From assembly GCA_000727475.1 (NCBI GenBank), contig KL647311.1, positions 159,088 through 223,087 of the forward strand: a stretch of DNA of 64,000 nt, written 5' to 3'. Both the position numbers and the translations under genes were made by a program. Shown here in pieces: positions 1 through 10,640 of the stretch; position 1 is the first letter of the stretch, and the number at the start of each line of letters is the position of its first letter. This stretch comes from Sarcocystis neurona. Lineage: Eukaryota; Apicomplexa; Conoidasida; Eucoccidiorida; Sarcocystidae. The notes under the pieces were generated by a model. That model was not told the DNA's origin. It worked only from the letters and a program-made list of their open reading frames with translations, and did no database searches.

Positions 1-2100
1 CGGGATAAGAAGCAGAGGCCTCAGAACTCATTGCGGCGGATACAGATCCTGGGACAGCTCGCTGCATTCATACATGTATACTCATACGCATACGAGCGTA
101 TAAACGTGGGTACGCATACACGTATACATATATAAAGATACACATACATATATATATATATATCTATGTGCGCGATGTTTACACGTGTATACACACATAT
201 ACGCAAGTGTACGAATAGATGAACTAACAAACATTCGAGTGCGTGTATTACTGTAAAGACGCCTAACAGGATCTTGCTCTGCCCATAAATATATATATAT
301 ATATATATGTTTATATAAATAACCCCGGTCGAAGCGCCTTTTAGGGAGAGGGAGGTGGACGCAGATAAACATATATATATATATATACGTATATTTATGT
401 GTGCGTGTACGCAGGTTCGAATACGTGCTGGTTTTTTCTTTAATACCTGTGTTTTATGTGTGGGCAGGACTATGTGACGTGTGCCTACTGCGAGTCATCG
501 CACGAAAATAGCTACTAGCACATAGGTAGCCGTATATGCATACATCTATATGTATGTGCAGTGAGATACATCCAGCAGTACATACCTGATTGTAAACGCG
601 TATACGTGGATGAATACTCGGTGCTTATAGAGGGACAGACTACAGGCACGCGCTCCCTCCCAATATCATCAGGCTCTGCCAAACTGCAGCAACAACACTC
701 CTGCGCTGCCACCTGTGCTGCTGCTGCTGCTCCTGTCGCTGCTGCTGCTTTGCTTCAGATCTTGTTCCACCTTCCTTCGTGCTGGCTCTGCTGCCGCTTT
801 CGGCTGCTGTTTTCTATCCTTTGTTTCACCGGTATTCTTGTGTCGTTCGCAGCTAGGCCGCTGCAGGACCCACCCACTTCCTGTGTGTCAGTCCTGCTCT
901 TGTACTGCTGGCGGCCCACCTTGTGCTGCAACTGCCTACCGCTGCTGCTACTGCTGCTGCCGTCCGGCTGCAGCGGTGCTCTGGCGGATGTGTAGCGCTC
1001 TCTCCGCTGACAGACGTGTCCCGCAGCCACGCGCATGCGAGCGAGTTCCCTCGTTGTGGGTCCCTCCCTGTCTGTGCTGTAGTTGTGCCGGCACTTTGTC
1101 AGGTCCCGGCGTATTTACGCAGTATTTCTTCCTTGATGTTGTTGGATCATCCTCGGAATGTGCCACGTGGACCGCTGCGGTGTACGTACACCTCACGCAC
1201 GCGCGCACAGGAGGCACACAACGAACGGCACGCCACCCACTTTTCGGGAGAGAAGGCGGAAAAGCCGAAACAACTCCCTTTTCTTTTCTTTTCACGCATT
1301 CATCTCTTTCCTGTGCAAGGCGCTGCAGACAAGCCGCACCCGCGTCTCTCTTCTTTCTTCTTTCGAGGAGTGCTGCCCCTCCGTCTGCTACACGGGGTCG
1401 TCGCCTGGCGGTGTTGACGTCGCGTGGAGGCGTTCAACAACAACACTCCTTGCTGTTTAGTAGTTAATATTGCTCTGGGCTGCTTCTCCTCTGTCGTCTT
1501 CCCGGTGCTGCTTCTGCTGCTCTTCTCTGCGCTTTTGGTGCTGCTGCGGCGCTGCTGCCGTTTCGTTGCTTCGACACCCGCGGCAGCAACCCCCCCTCCC
1601 CCCCGCAGACGAAGAGGAGCGTTGCCGTGCTTAGTTTATGCGGCTGTCTTTGTTCGTGGGAAATTTTCCTGTTGCTGGTGGTGCATGATTTCTCGCTTGG
1701 GAATGAGGTCAAGGAGAAAGGAAAGCTCCGCTTCGTACCCTAAAACTGCGCGCGCTCAACAAGACTCTTGTGACCCATCCTCTGTCTGTCTGTTTATATA
1801 TGCGCATACATTCACAGAAAAATATTCATTTAAACATAGGAAGAGACATGTGTGTCCACTTGCACGACGTGTGTGGTGGAAATAAGCGAAGCTGCGTAGG
1901 CGAACCTGCATATATATACATATATGTACAGACGTATATACAAGGACATGTACAACTAGCAAACGGGACGCACTTTACACCGGCTGCGCCTGCGCACATG
2001 CATCTTTTCCGCTTCTTTCTTCTTCCATTCAGTTCGCATACGTGTCAGTAGACTCCTTCCTTCCCCTCGTACATCCACGTATACACACACATATGCGCAT
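1..2100. other. repeat-rich stretch without a supported gene
   Basis: I see no convincing gene here. The sequence alternates TA-rich and TG/TAC microsatellite blocks (about 120-410 and 1900-1960) with CTG-triplet and pyrimidine-rich stretches (700-1000 and 1290-1620). Open frames occur, but they translate to poly-Leu/Cys or Tyr-Ile alternations that simply mirror the repeat unit. They show no recognisable domain and no start or splice context. Confidence 0.6.
700..1000 (+). repeat. CTG-rich triplet tract
   Basis: Imperfect CTG/TGC triplets dominate this stretch. Every + frame stays open only because CTG, TGC and GCT contain no stop. The Leu-rich, Cys-rich and Ala-rich readings are therefore not evidence of coding. 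Confidence 0.7.
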
Positions 2101-3268
2101 GTGGAAGGCTAGGTGACGCGTGTCAGTAGACAGCAGCAGCGAGACAGGCTGACGGCAGTGCGTGGCTTGTTTCTGTAGACAGATCTGCTGCGGGGGGAGC
2201 GTAACCGTCGCAGGACAGGTGCAGCCGGAGAATGCAACAGCAGCACCTGCAGCGCCAAGCAGCGGCAGCAGCACCAGCAGCTACCGCAGCCGATCGAATC
2301 CACCACCGACAGCAGCATTTCTAGCGTGAAGCAGCCCACGCCTTCTGCGAGGGAGCAACAGCAGCTACTACTTCTATTACTATTATGTGATAGCACTGCA
2401 GAACGCGTCGACAGCGGTGCAGCGTGGTAGCACCAGAGCCGTCAAGCCGCAGCGTCTCACGGTGGGCAGCAGCAGCAGGAGCGGCACAAAGTCAGCGTAA
2501 AAGAATAAGCGACTGCAGCGGTGGTGGAGCGCAGCAGCAGCACCAGGAGCGAAGAAAGCAGCTGCAGCGCTGTGAACGAGGAAGGGGAGTGGCAGTGCCC
2601 CTCAGCTTGTCGGAGGAGGCTGCCCAGCTGTAACAGCAGCACCGGGTGGAGCAGCAGTAGTAGACGAGCAGCAGCCGCAGCGGAGGAGGAGGAGGAGGAC
2701 GAAAAGGGAAAGGAGAAGAATAAGAACCAGCAGTGGCAGAGGAGGAGCAGCAGTGCCGAAAAGCCGCACCCGCGCGTGCAGCAGCAGGGAAGCTGCAGCA
2801 GCAGAGGTACAGGAGCAGCAGCACCAGCAGCAGCGGGTTCTTCATAGAAAGGACGGGGCGACAGCGATTGCAGAGGAGCGCAGCAGTCCCCCGCACAGCA
2901 GCACCGCAGCGACAGCAACGGCAGCGCGCAACGGCAGTAGCAGCAGCGGGTTGTTTGTAGATGACTTTTCCAGGGGCTCTTGTGGGAAGGAGAGGAGCAG
3001 CAGTAGCAGCTCTTCGACGCCCGCGCGCGGCCTTCCTTCCCATCAGTTCTCCATGCCAGCGGCAGCAAGCCCAACAACAAAAGTCCCAGCAGCAGAGACA
3101 GCGGCAGCAGCGCCAGTAGCAGCGCAATAGCAGAGGCACCAGCAGTAGCAGTAGCAGCGACAGGAAGAGCAACAGTAGCGACCCTAGGAGCACCAGCAGC
3201 AGCAGCAACAGCAGCGGCAGCAACAGCAGCAACAGCAGCAGCAGCAACAGCAGCAACAGCAAGAGCAG

Positions 3269-3299
<31 letters not shown>

Positions 3300-3340
3300 G
3301 GCAAGAAGCGCATGCGCGTGTTGACAGACGGGGCTTCGTG
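2100..3340 (+). repeat. CAG-triplet domain upstream of the RNPS1-like gene
   Basis: About 1.2 kb is dominated by imperfect CAG/AGC/GCA triplets, densest at 2620-2900 and 3060-3305. On the minus strand it reads as long Leu-rich frames (2457-3398 and 2492-3505), which I treat as shadows. On + the AGC frame gives poly-Ser and the CAG frame gives poly-Gln. The tract ends about 140 bases before the first confident exon of the RRM gene, so it may hold its 5' UTR or an N-terminal low-complexity exon. Confidence 0.75.
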
Positions 3341-3341
3341 G
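3120..3341 (+). CDS. possible Ser-rich N-terminal exon of the RNPS1-like gene
   Basis: Frame 3 is open from just after a TAG at 3117 to a TGA at 3342. It encodes mostly Ser and Asn with DRKS and a KKRMR basic patch. It is in the same frame as the RRM exon at 3483. RNPS1 proteins carry a Ser-rich, Arg/Lys-rich region immediately before the RRM, so this placement is what one would expect. Against it, no good splice connection to the RRM exon is visible. The intervening 140 bases contain two in-frame stops and a purine-rich rather than pyrimidine-rich stretch. It could also be untranslated. Confidence 0.3.
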
Positions 3342-3482
3342 TGAACCGGTTGCCGCGAAGTGGCTACGGCAACAGGGGGCTCGTGACAGCCCGAGCAACA
3401 GCGGTTCGTCGACGGGGTAGAGAGAGACGAGGAAGAAGAGAAAAGAAAGGAGAAGAAAGAGAAGAAGATACGTGTGGCCAGA

Positions 3483-6400
3483 ATGAAGCGTGTGCCTGAG
3501 TGCACCTTAAATGTATCTTCGCTAACAAGAAACGTACGAGAAGAACACTTGAGAGAAATTTTTGGCTTCTACGGTGTCGTCACCTCCTGCTCTGTGGCAA
3601 TCGACAAAACTGCTGGCATCCCCAAGGGCTACGCCTACGTAGAGTTTGACTCCGTGCAGGAAGCCGAGGCCGCACGAGAACACCTCAACGGAGTAAGTCA
3701 AAGGCGAAGACTTTTACACGCGCCTTTCTCTCTTTCAGACTGCCTGTGCTTCTCTCTCTCTCTGGCTGCTCCTCTCTCGCTGCTGCTGTCTCCCTGGCTC
3801 TCTCTGGCTGCTCCTCTCTCACTGCTGCTGTCTCCCTGTCTCCGTCTCTGCGTCTCTCTGGCTGGTGCTGTCTCCCTGTCTCCGTATCCGCTCCTCATTC
3901 GCTGGTGCTGTCTCCCCGTCTCCCTCTGTGCCCCTCCCTGGCTGTCTCCCTGTCTCCCCCTGGGCCCCTCTCTCTCTGTTGCTGTCTGCCTGTCTCCCTC
4001 TGTGCCCCTCCCTCGCTGTTGCCGCCTCCCTGTCTCCGTCTCTGCCCCTCTCTCGCTGTCTCCCTCTCTGTGTGTTCCTCTCTCTGTCTCTGTCTGTCTC
4101 CGTCCGTGTCTGTGTGTTTCTCTCCCCCGTCTCCCGTCTCTCTCTTAGCAGGCGTCTCTTCGCCGCGGGGTGTCTCTATCAAGTGTACCCCCGTCTATAC
4201 ATATATATGGGTAATATATGCAAGTATATATGTACAAAGAGAATCTGAATTACTTGAGCTGTATATACGTATATCTATATATAGTCTCAGTATTAGAAAG
4301 ATACATTTATTTGTACAAGTATACGGATGTATATCTGCGTGGTGGATATCTACCTACACATATACATACATACCTGTATACACGGATACATACATATATA
4401 TGTATATGTGTCAATGTGTATATACGTGGGTAGGTATTGAGGAGTCCAGAGCGGGATGAACTTGGCGAAGGGGAAGAAGAAGTTGTTGGGAACGTGATTT
4501 TCCTTCTGAAGGGTGCATGGAAGAGGCGCTCATATAACTGTACGGACGGGCACGCGTATACGAGAACAATATATGTGTGTAGTATACACACGAAAGACAG
4601 AGCGAGAGAGAAAAGGAAGGAGGAAGATAAGGAAGCTACTTTCACGTGGGTAGACTCAAGGAAGAGCCCGCCTATCTCTACATGAACATACGTGTGCGTA
4701 TATCTATATGTACATATATGATACGTATACCTGCAAGAAGAGAGAACGGCAACGACTGTAATCTTATATATACCACCTCTCACATATACATACACATATG
4801 TATTATATGTGAATGTGGAGTCGTTCCTACGTATTATGGACTTCCCCACGTGTAAGTGAGTGCTGCTGCGGGTGGTGTCGCTGCTCTTGCGCCTTTGCTG
4901 CTGCTTCTGTGGAAATGCTGCTGCAGGACTTGTTCTATGTGCTGCGCTTTTGGTGATTCGCTGTTGCTGCCCCTTCTCCCATTTTGCTGCTGCGGCGTCG
5001 TTGCCTCTCACCACCCGCTGCTGTTGCCGATCTCCTTTCTGTTGCTGCTGCGCGTCTCGCTGCTGGTGCTCTGTGTCCCGGTTCGCTCCGCTGCTGCTGC
5101 TGTTCTGCTGCTTCCGCTGTGGCTGCGCTCCTCTTGCTCGTGCGGCTGCCCTTCCTGCGCGTCCTGCCGTGCTGTTGCGTCTGCTGCTTCTGCGGTCGCT
5201 GCTGCTGCTGTTCTGCGATTCTCGTGCTGCTGTTGCTGCTGCTGCAAAATTGCTGCAGCTGCCGTTGCTGCTGCTGCTGTGGCTGTTGTGCAGGGAATGC
5301 TGGACGGGCGTGCGATGAAAGTGGAGTTTTGTACACGAATTAAACAGCAACGCCAAGGTTTGTTCTTCCTCCGGCCTTCACCTCCTTTTCTCCCCCTTTC
5401 TCGTCGTCTTCCGACTTCTTCTCTTCTTCTCCTTTCTTCTGTGTCTCCGGTTGCTCTCCTCCTCTAGGTATGTGTGCCTGTGTATATATATGTATTGTTC
5501 ACCCTCTGTGTCTACCCTCTCTCCCTCTACATATACATATATATATGTACGTACATTACGTGTTTTCCCCCTTTTATTCTTCTCTGTCTCTGTACAGGCA
5601 TTTATATATATATATATATGTGGCTTCCTGTATATTTCCTGTTTTCTCTTTCTCAGGACACACTTATGTTCCTCTCTTTTTCTCTGTATGCACGTAGTCC
5701 TTCTGTTCTCTTTCTTCTCTTTTTTTCCTCTTTTTTAATACTTGTATGTAAATGCATGCGCATATATAAATTTTATCTTCGTTTCCCCATCCACACATAT
5801 ATGTTTCCGGACGTCCATATTATTCGCAGCTTCGACGTGGGGAGAAAGCGGGTCGTCCTTCTCTCTCCCGCGTCAGGTCGGCAGGCCATTCTATTCGTTC
5901 ATACATTTCTTCAGTCCGTACCTACTTCTCTCTACGAATATCAATTATATCTATTCTTCACACATACAAATACTATCTATACTTACTTACAGAGACGGTC
6001 ATGAGCCGTACGTACACATACATATATATATATATATACGGGCAGGTCTACGTGTGTGTTAATCTGTGCACGTCTACAACCTGTACATACAGCCATACAC
6101 ACAGGATCCACGCACACATATATTTATATATATTCCCACCAAAAAGTTAAGATCCATATATATATGTATGAACTTTCTATATGTGTATACGCGAGTACTA
6201 TATATGTATGTATATATGCATGCATGCACAAGTAGGTGGAATCTGTGAGAGAGAGTAGGAGAAGCATATCACCGTGACCACCGTGATAATTTGTTGCAGC
6301 TCGAGAACTTCTTTCTGCCTTCCTTTTCTTCTCTTTTTCTCTTTCGCATCCTTTTGCATCTTTCCGGCCACGTCCACGTATCCATTTTATATACACTGCG

Positions 6401-8571
6401 TCTACATACCCGCAATGTATTGCTTCCGTACAGATACATACACATCAGTGTGTACGCGTCTACACACGTGCACAACTTGATATAAATACACATGTATGGA
6501 TATAGAGAGAAGATAGATAGTACATAATAAATACGCATATATATTCATACGCATATATATATATAGAAAAGAAGAAGAGAAAGGAGAGTTCCTTATATTC
6601 TTCATCCGCGTGTCTGTATATATATAAACGTATATCTACACGTGTATGTATACATTGAGAGAGAGGGGAGGAAGAAGAGAAAGGAAAGTTCCTGTTCTTC
6701 ATCTGCGTGTATACATATATATATACGTATATCTACATACGTATACATATGTGTATATACAGAGAAGAAGTGAAAGGGGAAATCCTGTTGTTCTTAATCT
6801 GCGTGTATATATATATAAACGTATAGCTACACACGTATACATATATATATATATATATGGAGAGAGAGAAGAAGAGAAGGGAGAGTTCCTGTTGTTCTTC
6901 GTCTGCGTGTATACATATGTATATATTTATATGCGGATATCTACACACTTATACATATATATATATAAGAAGAGATAGGAGAGTTCTATATATACTTCAC
7001 CTGCGTGTATATATATATATGTATATATGTATATGTATATACGTATATCTACACACGTATACATATATAGAGAGAGAGAAGAAGAGAAAGGAGTGTTTCT
7101 GTTGCTTTTAATCTGCTTGTGTCTGTAGGTGTGATGAAGAAGTTCCTTGCATTTGTCTGCCAAGAGAACATTTATTTGTGTATACCACAAGTACTTGAGA
7201 GACCCCGTTTCGTTCGTAGTCGCCGTCTCTCTCTCTGAAAAAATTTCATCTGCGGTGGCTTCCTGCAACTGCTGCATGTGCGTGTGTTTCTGTTTCTCTC
7301 GCGCTACAGTAGAGAAGAGCAGCTCCACGTCTTCATCTATACATATATATATATATGTTACGGGCAAGTGCATGTGCTTGGGGGGGGAGGGGGGGCTCTT
7401 TCTCTCCGTAGTGCTGTGGCCGCTCGATAGCGATCCTCTTCAATTTCTTCCTTCTCTCATGTCCCCTTCCCTTCTGCAGCAGGAGACCTCCTTTCGAATC
7501 TTGTGTATCGCTAGCAGGATGTATCTCTCTATCTCTCCGTAGTATATCCGCAAGTATTCATACATCCACATATACATACATACTTGTATATGTACAGGTG
7601 TGAATCTGTATATGTATAGTTGTGGTCCTCCTCCCCGTGTTCCTGCTGCGAACATATATGTGTATATATCGTAGCTGTCTTTCTAGTATCTCTCCAAGTG
7701 TCCGTATAACTACGTACATATATCGACATACATATATATGTATATATGTGTAGGGGAGGGTGGGTATATCTGTATGTATAGTTGAGTTGCGTTTCTCTCT
7801 CTTTGTGCTGTGTCTGCGAATATGTATATGCACGTATGTCTGTATGTGTAGGTGTCTTTTTCTCAGTACTACTTCTGCAGGTATACGCATATGTAGACAT
7901 AGGTGTCTAGTTCTCCTGCACTCTGCAGTGTACGTCCACAAGTGTGGACATATATATATGGAGATATAATATGTGTGCATGTGTGTATGGAGTTGTCCTT
8001 CTCTGCCTTGCTCTCTTCTTTACCGCTGTGTGTCTCTTGGCATATATTTCTCTCCATACGTAACCGATCTCTGTATGTACATGGGGACTCTTCACGAGTT
8101 ATTCGTCTGCGTCCTGCGAGTGGGCGACCTCCGCGGCGGGCTGCGTCTCTGCCCGTTGCTGGTTTCCCCTCTTTTCCTTGCAAAATATGTCACTGCTTTG
8201 CTCCGCGTAGAAACCTTCCGCTTGTAGGCGCTGGCCCACGCCCTGCATGGTGCCGCCGTTTTGCTGCTGCTGTTTTGCTGCTGCCTCCCGTTGCAGCGGA
8301 GAAGTCTCGGGCTGCAGCAGCGGCTGCTGCAGGACGCGGAGGAGGAGGAGAAGCAGCAGGCGGTAGTGCGGCTGGGGCGAAGAAGAAGAAAGACGAGGAG
8401 GACGGCAGCAGCAACAGCAAAAAAGTCGCAGGAGGAGAGGAGGAAGAGCGCAGACGCAGGAAGAGCAGTGGGTCGTCTGCTTCCCTGCAGAGGCTCGAGC
8501 AGCACCGGAGAGGAAGCAGCAACAGCAGCGGCTCCGCGCGGATACGCCGGCGAGAAAGTGGGCATTTTTGA
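3483..8571 (+). CDS. RNPS1: RNPS1-like RRM protein (three exons proposed)
   Basis: Proposed join 3483-3692, 5294-5357, 8297-8571, about 182 residues. Exon 1 starts at ATG 3483 and holds most of an RRM: SLTRNVREEHLREIF, then the RNP1-type block KGYAYVEF, then EAEAAREHLNG. Exon 2 completes the fold with GMLDGRAMKVEF. This order and wording (LTRNV, GYAYVEF, EAE, GG-DG) match the RRM of RNPS1, an exon-junction-complex and ASAP splicing factor of the nucleus. The exon 1 donor is GTAAGT at 3693 (phase 0) and the exon 2 acceptor is CAG at 5291-5293. The exon 2 donor GTTTGT at 5358 (phase 1) joins in phase to the acceptor at 8291-8296. Exon 3 is Ala/Gly-rich then Lys/Arg/Glu/Ser-rich and stops at 8569, resembling the basic low-complexity tail of RNPS1. 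The 5' end is uncertain because the frame stays open upstream of the ATG through a Lys/Glu-rich stretch. The RRM assignment is strong. Exon 3 is inferred from phase and composition. Confidence 0.72.
3735..4150 (+). repeat. CT-rich minisatellite in intron 1 of the RNPS1-like gene
   Basis: This is a degenerate array built from CTCTCT, GCTGCTGTCTCCCTGTCTCC and TGTGCCCCTC motifs, repeated many times with irregular spacing. It is almost pure pyrimidine on the transcribed sense strand. It lies wholly inside the 1.6-kb first intron. Confidence 0.75.
4860..5290 (+). repeat. CTG-triplet tract ending at a splice acceptor
   Basis: About 430 bases of CTG/TGC-rich sequence end at the CAG acceptor of exon 2 (5291-5293). 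The minus strand reads as Gln/Ser/Arg-rich. Since the flanking exons give an RRM only when this stretch is removed, this triplet tract is intronic. That is direct evidence that triplet tracts in this genome are not always coding. Confidence 0.7.
6560..7135 (+). repeat. tandem array of a unit of about 100-120 bp in intron 2
   Basis: Five to six diverged copies of one unit are present. Each has a purine block (AGAAGAAGAGAAAGGAGAGT), then a TTCCTGTTGTTCTTCATCTG-like block, then GCGTGTATACATATATATA and a TATCTACACACGTATACA segment. Copies begin near 6567, 6663, 6760, 6868, 6968 and 7078. The unit contains both splice-like (TCTTCATCTG) and TA microsatellite parts. It lies in the 2.9-kb second intron of the RNPS1-like gene. 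Confidence 0.75.
7136..8290 (+). other. intronic sequence with TA/TG tracts
   Basis: This is the remainder of proposed intron 2. It contains TG-rich and pyrimidine-rich patches and short TA runs (7340-7360, 7725-7750). No exon with credible composition was found, although a small missed exon cannot be excluded. Confidence 0.5.
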
Positions 8572-8789
8572 CTTGCGTCTTTGTCTTCTTCCTCTTCACT
8601 TTCGTTCCTCTGTTTGTCTGTCTTTCGCTATTTTTTGTCCCTTTTCGCTTCCTGCTGCTTCTTCCTACTTTCGCCCGGTCTTCTCATCTCTCTGTATACG
8701 TGTGCGTGTGTGTTTGAGAGCATCTCTCCCTCTATGTAGACGTGTCAAAAGATTTGTTTTCCCCGCCTCTCTCTCTTCCCTGGGTGCGT

Positions 8790-9395
8790 GAATCTAAATA
8801 TACATACATACACAAACATATGTCTATCCTTCTCTGTGTGTGTGTGTGTGTCTGTATATATACGTATGTGTAAATCTATCTGTATATACATATATACATA
8901 TGTATATATGTGTATATGTATCCGTCTCTGTGTGTGTTTATGTATGTATACATACGTGTCTGTATAACCATCTATCTATATATGTGTCCTCTGTGTCTGT
9001 GTATGTATATATATGTATATGTATATCTACATATATACAGACACACACACACACACAGAGGATACACATATCTGCATATACATACGTGTATTCTTCTCTA
9101 TGTGTGTGTCTGTATACATACGTATGTGTATATCCACATATATATATATATATATATGTATATGTATGTGTCCTCTGTGCGGGTGTCTGTATACATACGT
9201 ATATGCATATCTATCTATCTATCTATATCTATATATATATGTATATATGTATCCTCTGTGTCTGCATATGTACATATATGTATATGTATATCTACACATA
9301 TATATATGTATATATATGTGTATCCCTGTCTGTGTGTGTATGTGTGTATACGTACATATGTGCGTATCTAGATATATGTGTACACATAGAGGAGA
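8790..9395. repeat. TA/TG microsatellite domain
   Basis: About 600 bases consist of TATATA, GTGTGT and TACATATG runs punctuated by CCTCTGTGTCTG-like blocks at irregular intervals. This suggests an old tandem array whose units have drifted. Translations alternate Tyr, Ile, Val and Cys and carry no information. Confidence 0.8.
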
Positions 9396-10299
9396 AAAGG
9401 CGCCCTTTTACTTGGTACGTCTCCCATATACATATTGATCTGTATGTATACATTTTTCATCTGTTCCTCAATTGATGTGTATTTCCTTTGCAGTCGTCCT
9501 TCCTGTCTCCCTCTCTCTCTTCATATATGCAGCAATCTCTTATCAGTGGCCGTGTCTCTGTCTATACACGTGTAGGTGTGTTCCTTCACATAGGCACACC
9601 AAGTAGACCCGTCTAAATTGGCAGTCCTCCCCCCTTTTCTTCTCTCGCTTCTCTCTGCAGCAGCTTTCTTCTCCGCTCCCTGCGTAGGCCACACACGTCT
9701 TTTTGTGCGACTTTTCTTTGTTGCCTTCTGCCTAGTCTCCCTTCCCGCCCGTGTGTCTGTGTATCTGTTTATCTCCCTTACCACGTCGAGTGGCTCCCGC
9801 GCATATATACGTGTGTACTTCTTTCGGAAGAAGCGTGCATATGAGACTAGGAGGAACAGTGCAAGGAAGAAAAAAAGGAAGTGCAGCTTACTGGGCAGTT
9901 GATGCACGGCGAGCAGAAGTCGCATGCACGTGGAGGTGCTCGTCTCCTTCTCGCTGTCCACAGAGGAGGGTGGTCTGCACAGACGTATGCGTGTGTGTGT
10001 GTATGTGTGTGGGGTATTTGTGGAGAAGAAAAGGAGAAAAAATCGTGTGCAGCTGTGTAGGAGAGACAGAGAGGGCAGGAATGGCGAAGAAACGCAGAAA
10101 AGGAGACGAAAAAAAAGTAACCGAAAAAGTGAGAGGGAGACGCAAAACAAACTTGTTGTGTGCGTGTGGCTGCCCGACGACGCAGAGTCCGTGACTTCTC
10201 CCCGCCGGTCATCAATCAAGTAAGTCGCATTTGCTGCTCTTCTTGCTCCGTCCTCTCTCTCCTTCTCCCTGTCCTCCTGTGTAGCCATACGCGTATAAC

Positions 10300-10338
10300 A
10301 TATGTGTGTGTATGTGCTTCTCCCTCTCTAACCGTCTA

Positions 10339-10370
<32 letters not shown>

Positions 10371-10640
10371 CTTGCTGTCTAGCCGTATACATAGATATAT
10401 ATATATATATGGATGTACTTGCTCTCTCTCTCTCCCTCTCCCTCTCTCTCTCTCTGTATATACATATATATATATGTACTTGCTCTGTAGCCGTCCACAC
10501 ATATATATGTATATATATATGTATATGGATGTACTCGCTCTCTCTCACATACACTTATACATGGATATGTATGTAGTTGCTCTCTCTCTCTGTACCCACA
10601 TATATGTATATATATGAATGTGTACGCGCTTCTCTCTCTC
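10300..10640. repeat. TA and CTCTCT composite repeat
   Basis: Blocks of (TA)n, GGATGTACTTGCTCTCTCTC and TAGCCGT recur four to five times in about 340 bases. Copies are visible at about 10,365, 10,410, 10,475 and 10,525. Noncoding. Confidence 0.7.

Noticed and set aside
339..346. TTTTAGGG, like the coccidian telomere repeat TTTAGGG
   Set aside because: Only one unit is present, with no tandem array.
410..425. GGTTCGAATA, resembling a tRNA T-loop
   Set aside because: The 70 bases upstream are TA repeats and cannot form the other tRNA arms.
2457..3505. Two long minus-strand ORFs (over 300 codons) rich in Leu and Ala
   Set aside because: They are the reverse reading of the CAG tract. CTG, TGC and GCT contain no stops, so long frames are expected by chance, and no domain or splice context supports them.
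4307..5356. Minus-strand ORF of 349 codons, Gln/Ser/Arg-rich
   Set aside because: It lies antisense to the first intron and second exon of the RNPS1-like gene and consists of reversed CTG and TA repeats.
6560..7135. Regularly repeated units resembling a CRISPR array
   Set aside because: The units are contiguous and diverged, without unique spacers of constant length, and the genome is eukaryotic. It is a minisatellite.
8840..9475. Overlapping plus-strand ORFs of Tyr, Ile, Val and Cys (up to 211 codons)
   Set aside because: They are direct translations of TA/TG microsatellites.
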